Made by a program: the position numbers and the translations under genes
Assembly: GCA_903907745.1 (NCBI GenBank)
Contig: CAIVPF010000068.1
Coordinates: 1 to 34,626, forward strand
Direction of reading: 5' to 3'
DNA length: 34,626 nucleotides
Source: an uncultured Cytophagaceae bacterium
GTDB lineage: Bacteria; Bacteroidota; Bacteroidia; Cytophagales; Spirosomataceae
Notes under the pieces: model-generated
What the model saw: only the letters and a program-made list of their open reading frames with translations
Told to the model about the DNA's origin: nothing
Databases searched by the model: none
Shown: one piece after another, positions 32,367 to 34,626 of the stretch
Layout: the number at the start of each line of letters is the position of its first letter
Position numbering within the stretch: the stretch's first letter is position 1

Positions 32367-33410
32367 CTATTTAACTTCTTTTGAAAAGGCGGCTTGACGC
32401 GCATCCAATTCAGCTTTAGCTAATTCTTTATCAGCGATTAAAGTGCGGTAGCGGAAGGTAACAGATTCACCCTTTTTCAAAGTTAAATTCCGAATGTCCT
32501 TTCCATTACTAAACACCTTAGCTCCTAATGGATTTACGGCAAAAAGGCCATAGCCACGAGCATGCCAATAAGAAGGATAGCTAACATTGGAAGGATGATC
32601 AAAAATCACAATATTGATGGGATGATTATCCATGATCCCTTTTAACTTCATCCAAGTGGCACGTGTGCTCCAAACAGCTTCTCCCTTAATTCCTTCACTA
32701 CTTTCATAATCGCCAGTCACACCTGAATTATCTAAAACAGGCACCTTCGTTTCCACGCCATGCGCATCGGTAAATACGTCGGGTTTGTCACTTGGGATTT
32801 CCAATTGACGCGCCACACGAATCGCAAACATCCCATCTTTCACATCTTTGAAATTCACCACATCACTCATGGCTGTCAACGTGGTCATACGATCAATCAC
32901 ACGTGTATCTGCCGTTCCAGAAAATACATAAGTCGTTTTTTCACTGAGCACTTTTTGCCCTTTTCCGTCTTCATCTACCCAAGTGGCCGTGGTCACCAAT
33001 TCCCCTTGTTTACCTCCCTTATTTGAAAGCACTGCATCATGAAAAATAGTACCCATTTTATGCGATTGTAAAGACTTGATAATGGCTGTAGAATTATTCC
33101 AGTAATCATAGCCATTCACATCTTCATAATTTAACCACATACCTACGTGGTGTGGGTGATCTGTACGTTCTCCGGCACGTGGCGTGACAGGATAACCCCG
33201 AGTAATCGTTGTCCCCTGCGCGGAAAGAATAGGGAAAAGTACAGCCTTCTTCAAAACCGATTCACCTGGATAAAAATAAGATGTGAAATATTTGCCACCC
33301 ACTAGGACATCAATCTTCTTTTCAGCTTCATTTTTTTTGAAACTAACTGGAAGATTTTGAGCAAAACTGGAAAAGGAACAAAAGGACAAAAGAATGAATA
33401 ATTTTTTCAT
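32367..33410 (-). CDS. Secreted DUF6807 (PmoA-like) family protein
   Basis: 347 residues with a Sec signal peptide (about 1-17, ILLSFCSFSSFAQ). The remainder is the DUF6807 domain, commonly annotated PmoA family protein in Bacteroidota and Planctomycetota. It is not a methane monooxygenase subunit despite the label. Diagnostic blocks: RAGERTDHPHHVGMWLNYEDVNGYDYWNN split over two segments, FAIRVARQLEIP, and near the end HARGYGLFAVNPLGAKVFS followed by LKKGESVTFRYRTLI. Family members often sit in carbohydrate loci and resemble carbohydrate-binding beta-sandwich folds; the reaction is unknown. It directly follows the SusD-like gene, with a hairpin between. Confidence 0.85.
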   Translation of the reverse strand: MKKLFILLSFCSFSSFAQNLPVSFKKNEAEKKIDVLVGGKYFTSYFYPGESVLKKAVLFPILSAQGTTITRGYPVTPRAGERTDHPHHVGMWLNYEDVNGYDYWNNSTAIIKSLQSHKMGTIFHDAVLSNKGGKQGELVTTATWVDEDGKGQKVLSEKTTYVFSGTADTRVIDRMTTLTAMSDVVNFKDVKDGMFAIRVARQLEIPSDKPDVFTDAHGVETKVPVLDNSGVTGDYESSEGIKGEAVWSTRATWMKLKGIMDNHPINIVIFDHPSNVSYPSYWHARGYGLFAVNPLGAKVFSNGKDIRNLTLKKGESVTFRYRTLIADKELAKAELDARQAAFSKEVK

Positions 33411-33425
33411 AGGTTTTGGTTTAAA

Positions 33426-33459
33426 GTAAAATTCCGAAGGTCACCCTCCGGAATTTTAC
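33426..33459 (-). terminator. Hairpin after the SusD-like gene
   Basis: A 15-bp near-perfect inverted repeat (GTAAAATTCCGAAGG at 33426-33440, CCTCCGGAATTTTAC at 33445-33459, one mismatch) with a 4-nt loop. On the minus strand the second arm ends in ATTTTACTTTAAA. A likely terminator of the SusD gene, or an attenuating hairpin before DUF6807. Confidence 0.65.
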
Positions 33460-33480
33460 AAAAATAGAAATTAATATGAA

Positions 33481-34626
33481 TTAATATCCTGCATTTTGAG
33501 GAAATCCTCCATTTTCAGATAAATCCACTTGTTTTTGAGGAATAGGGCGAACTAAGTGTTTGTCAGCCACACCTACCGCAGCATCTACGTTATAGGTTTT
33601 AACACGCGAAATTAAGTTATTCCAACGTTTTAAATCCATCCAACGTGTTTGCTCTCCTGCTAATTCACGTGCACGCTCTTCCATAATTAAATCCATGTCG
33701 ACCGCAGTTACTTTCATCGCATCCGCTTTTCCTGCTGCTGCTGCACGAACACGAACCATATTGATCGCTGCTACAGCTTCAGCTTGCTTACCTAATTTAA
33801 GTTGGGCTTCTGCCAACATTAAATAAGTATCTCCTAAACGATGCACAAAATAATCACGTGATCCATTCTCATACGTCATATCTGGACGAAGTGGATCGAA
33901 GAATTTTTGTAAAGTCGGGAACAACGCATAGTTATAAGTACTTGGAACTAACACCTGATAATTCTTTTTTGCACGCTCAGCTACACTCATTTCATATCCT
34001 GGAATATAAATACATGTATCTCCAGTTTTAAATGTCACCGTTTTTTTAGTTACATCAAAAGCCGTATTGTAGGTTCCTGGATTATTTGAATACCACGTAT
34101 CTTTAAAGGTCTTTTTATAACGCGTATCATTTACACGATCGGCAAAAACCGTATTCAATAAATATGGCGTAGGCTTCAAACGCTTAAATGGACGACCATT
34201 GTTTACATCACGTTTCATACCTGACTGTGTATCATATTGCATACCAAAATACAAGTGTAATTTGTTTCCTTGATTATCCACAAAACCATTCGTCAATGGA
34301 TCTGAAGTATATTGTACCGCGAAAATAACTTCATCATTGATTTGATTCGATTGATCAAAAATGGAAGCAAAATCTGGCAATAACTTGAAACCATAGTTAT
34401 TGATTACGTTATTACAAAAACTAGCCGCATTGGCATAATCCGTAGCTTCTGCAAACTTCGAAGATGCACGAGTTAAATACACTTTAGCTAACAAATTCTC
34501 TGCTGCTGCTTTCGTCGCACGACCATAATCTGAACTTGCTTTCTTGTTTTCCAATACAGGAATGGCTGCCAATAAATCAGCTTCAATTTGCTTGTAAACA
34601 GCTTGCTCAGGTGCCCGTGTAGCTGC
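33481..34626 (-). CDS. SusD/RagB family nutrient-uptake outer-membrane lipoprotein, C-terminal part (5' end outside window)
   Basis: Surface glycan- or nutrient-binding partner of a SusC TonB-dependent transporter. The frame is open to the right edge (about 381 codons visible; complete members are commonly 450-600 residues), so the TTG at 34572 is not the start and the lipoprotein signal is missing. SusD features: TPR-like helices AAAENLLAKVYLTRAS and YADAASF-like segments (here YANAASFCNNVI), QSNQINDEVIFAVQY, the YFVHRLGDTYLMLAEAQLK block, then RARELAGEQTRWMDLKRWN, and the family's typical end RPIPQKQVDLSENGGFPQNA before GY. The SusC gene presumably lies just outside. The substrate cannot be read from sequence; the neighbour DUF6807 gene suggests carbohydrate. 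Confidence 0.93.
   Translation of the reverse strand, partial: AATRAPEQAVYKQIEADLLAAIPVLENKKASSDYGRATKAAAENLLAKVYLTRASSKFAEATDYANAASFCNNVINNYGFKLLPDFASIFDQSNQINDEVIFAVQYTSDPLTNGFVDNQGNKLHLYFGMQYDTQSGMKRDVNNGRPFKRLKPTPYLLNTVFADRVNDTRYKKTFKDTWYSNNPGTYNTAFDVTKKTVTFKTGDTCIYIPGYEMSVAERAKKNYQVLVPSTYNYALFPTLQKFFDPLRPDMTYENGSRDYFVHRLGDTYLMLAEAQLKLGKQAEAVAAINMVRVRAAAAGKADAMKVTAVDMDLIMEERARELAGEQTRWMDLKRWNNLISRVKTYNVDAAVGVADKHLVRPIPQKQVDLSENGGFPQNAGY

Noticed and set aside
32367-33410. Methane monooxygenase subunit suggested by the PmoA family label
   Set aside because: The protein is a soluble secreted DUF6807 protein without membrane helices or copper-site motifs of PmoA.

Overview
The window looks like ordinary chromosome from a member of the Bacteroidota, most likely Cytophagales-like. 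The evidence is the AT-rich sequence, promoter elements of the Bacteroidota type (TAnnTTTG, in one case with a TTG box 19-20 bp upstream), the near absence of Shine-Dalgarno sequences, a SusD-family lipoprotein gene, DUF1080 and DUF6807 secreted proteins, and the carboxynorspermidine route to polyamines. The genus cannot be fixed from this sequence alone. I see no insertion sequence, prophage, CRISPR array, rRNA, integrase or toxin-antitoxin pair. I also do not see a clearly undescribed multi-gene system.

Layout. 1-2.6 kb: the 3' end of pgi converges on hisS, which carries a +1 frameshift. A small basic protein gene follows, with its own promoter and terminator. 2.7-8.6 kb: a secreted DUF1080 protein, then a tight plus-strand run of a four-cysteine methyltransferase, aminopeptidase P, a DUF819 membrane protein and lepA. 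8.6-14.1 kb: the pyruvate dehydrogenase E2 gene, hisG-hisD-hisC, a small outer-membrane-like protein, and tRNA-Ala(GGC), whose first base is the last base of the preceding stop codon. 14.1-20.3 kb, minus strand: a RecB/AddA-like helicase-nuclease, an NlpC/P60 lipoprotein, then the two-gene polyamine operon (carboxynorspermidine dehydrogenase and decarboxylase). 20.3-26.1 kb, plus strand: pyrG, yidC, hemL and a family 2 glycosyltransferase. 26.1-29.3 kb: hldD (minus) diverges from a pterin synthase-lpxB pair (plus), which converges on a PlsC-like acyltransferase. 29.2-34.6 kb, minus strand: accA-HAD phosphatase-acyltransferase operon, a beta-CASP metallo-beta-lactamase RNase, a DUF6807 (PmoA-like) secreted protein, and a SusD-family gene cut by the window end.

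Functional themes. Envelope biogenesis is prominent: lpxB and hldD for lipid A and core heptose, accA and the acyltransferase for acyl lipids, yidC for membrane insertion, the NlpC/P60 lipoprotein for peptidoglycan, and a glycosyltransferase. Biosynthesis (histidine, CTP, tetrapyrrole, polyamine, pterin) and translation (hisS, lepA, tRNA-Ala) make up most of the rest. The points most worth checking are the hisS frameshift, the PTPS-II-type zinc motif in the gene usually labelled queD, the 47-residue basic protein, the broken his gene order and the odd tRNA-Ala.
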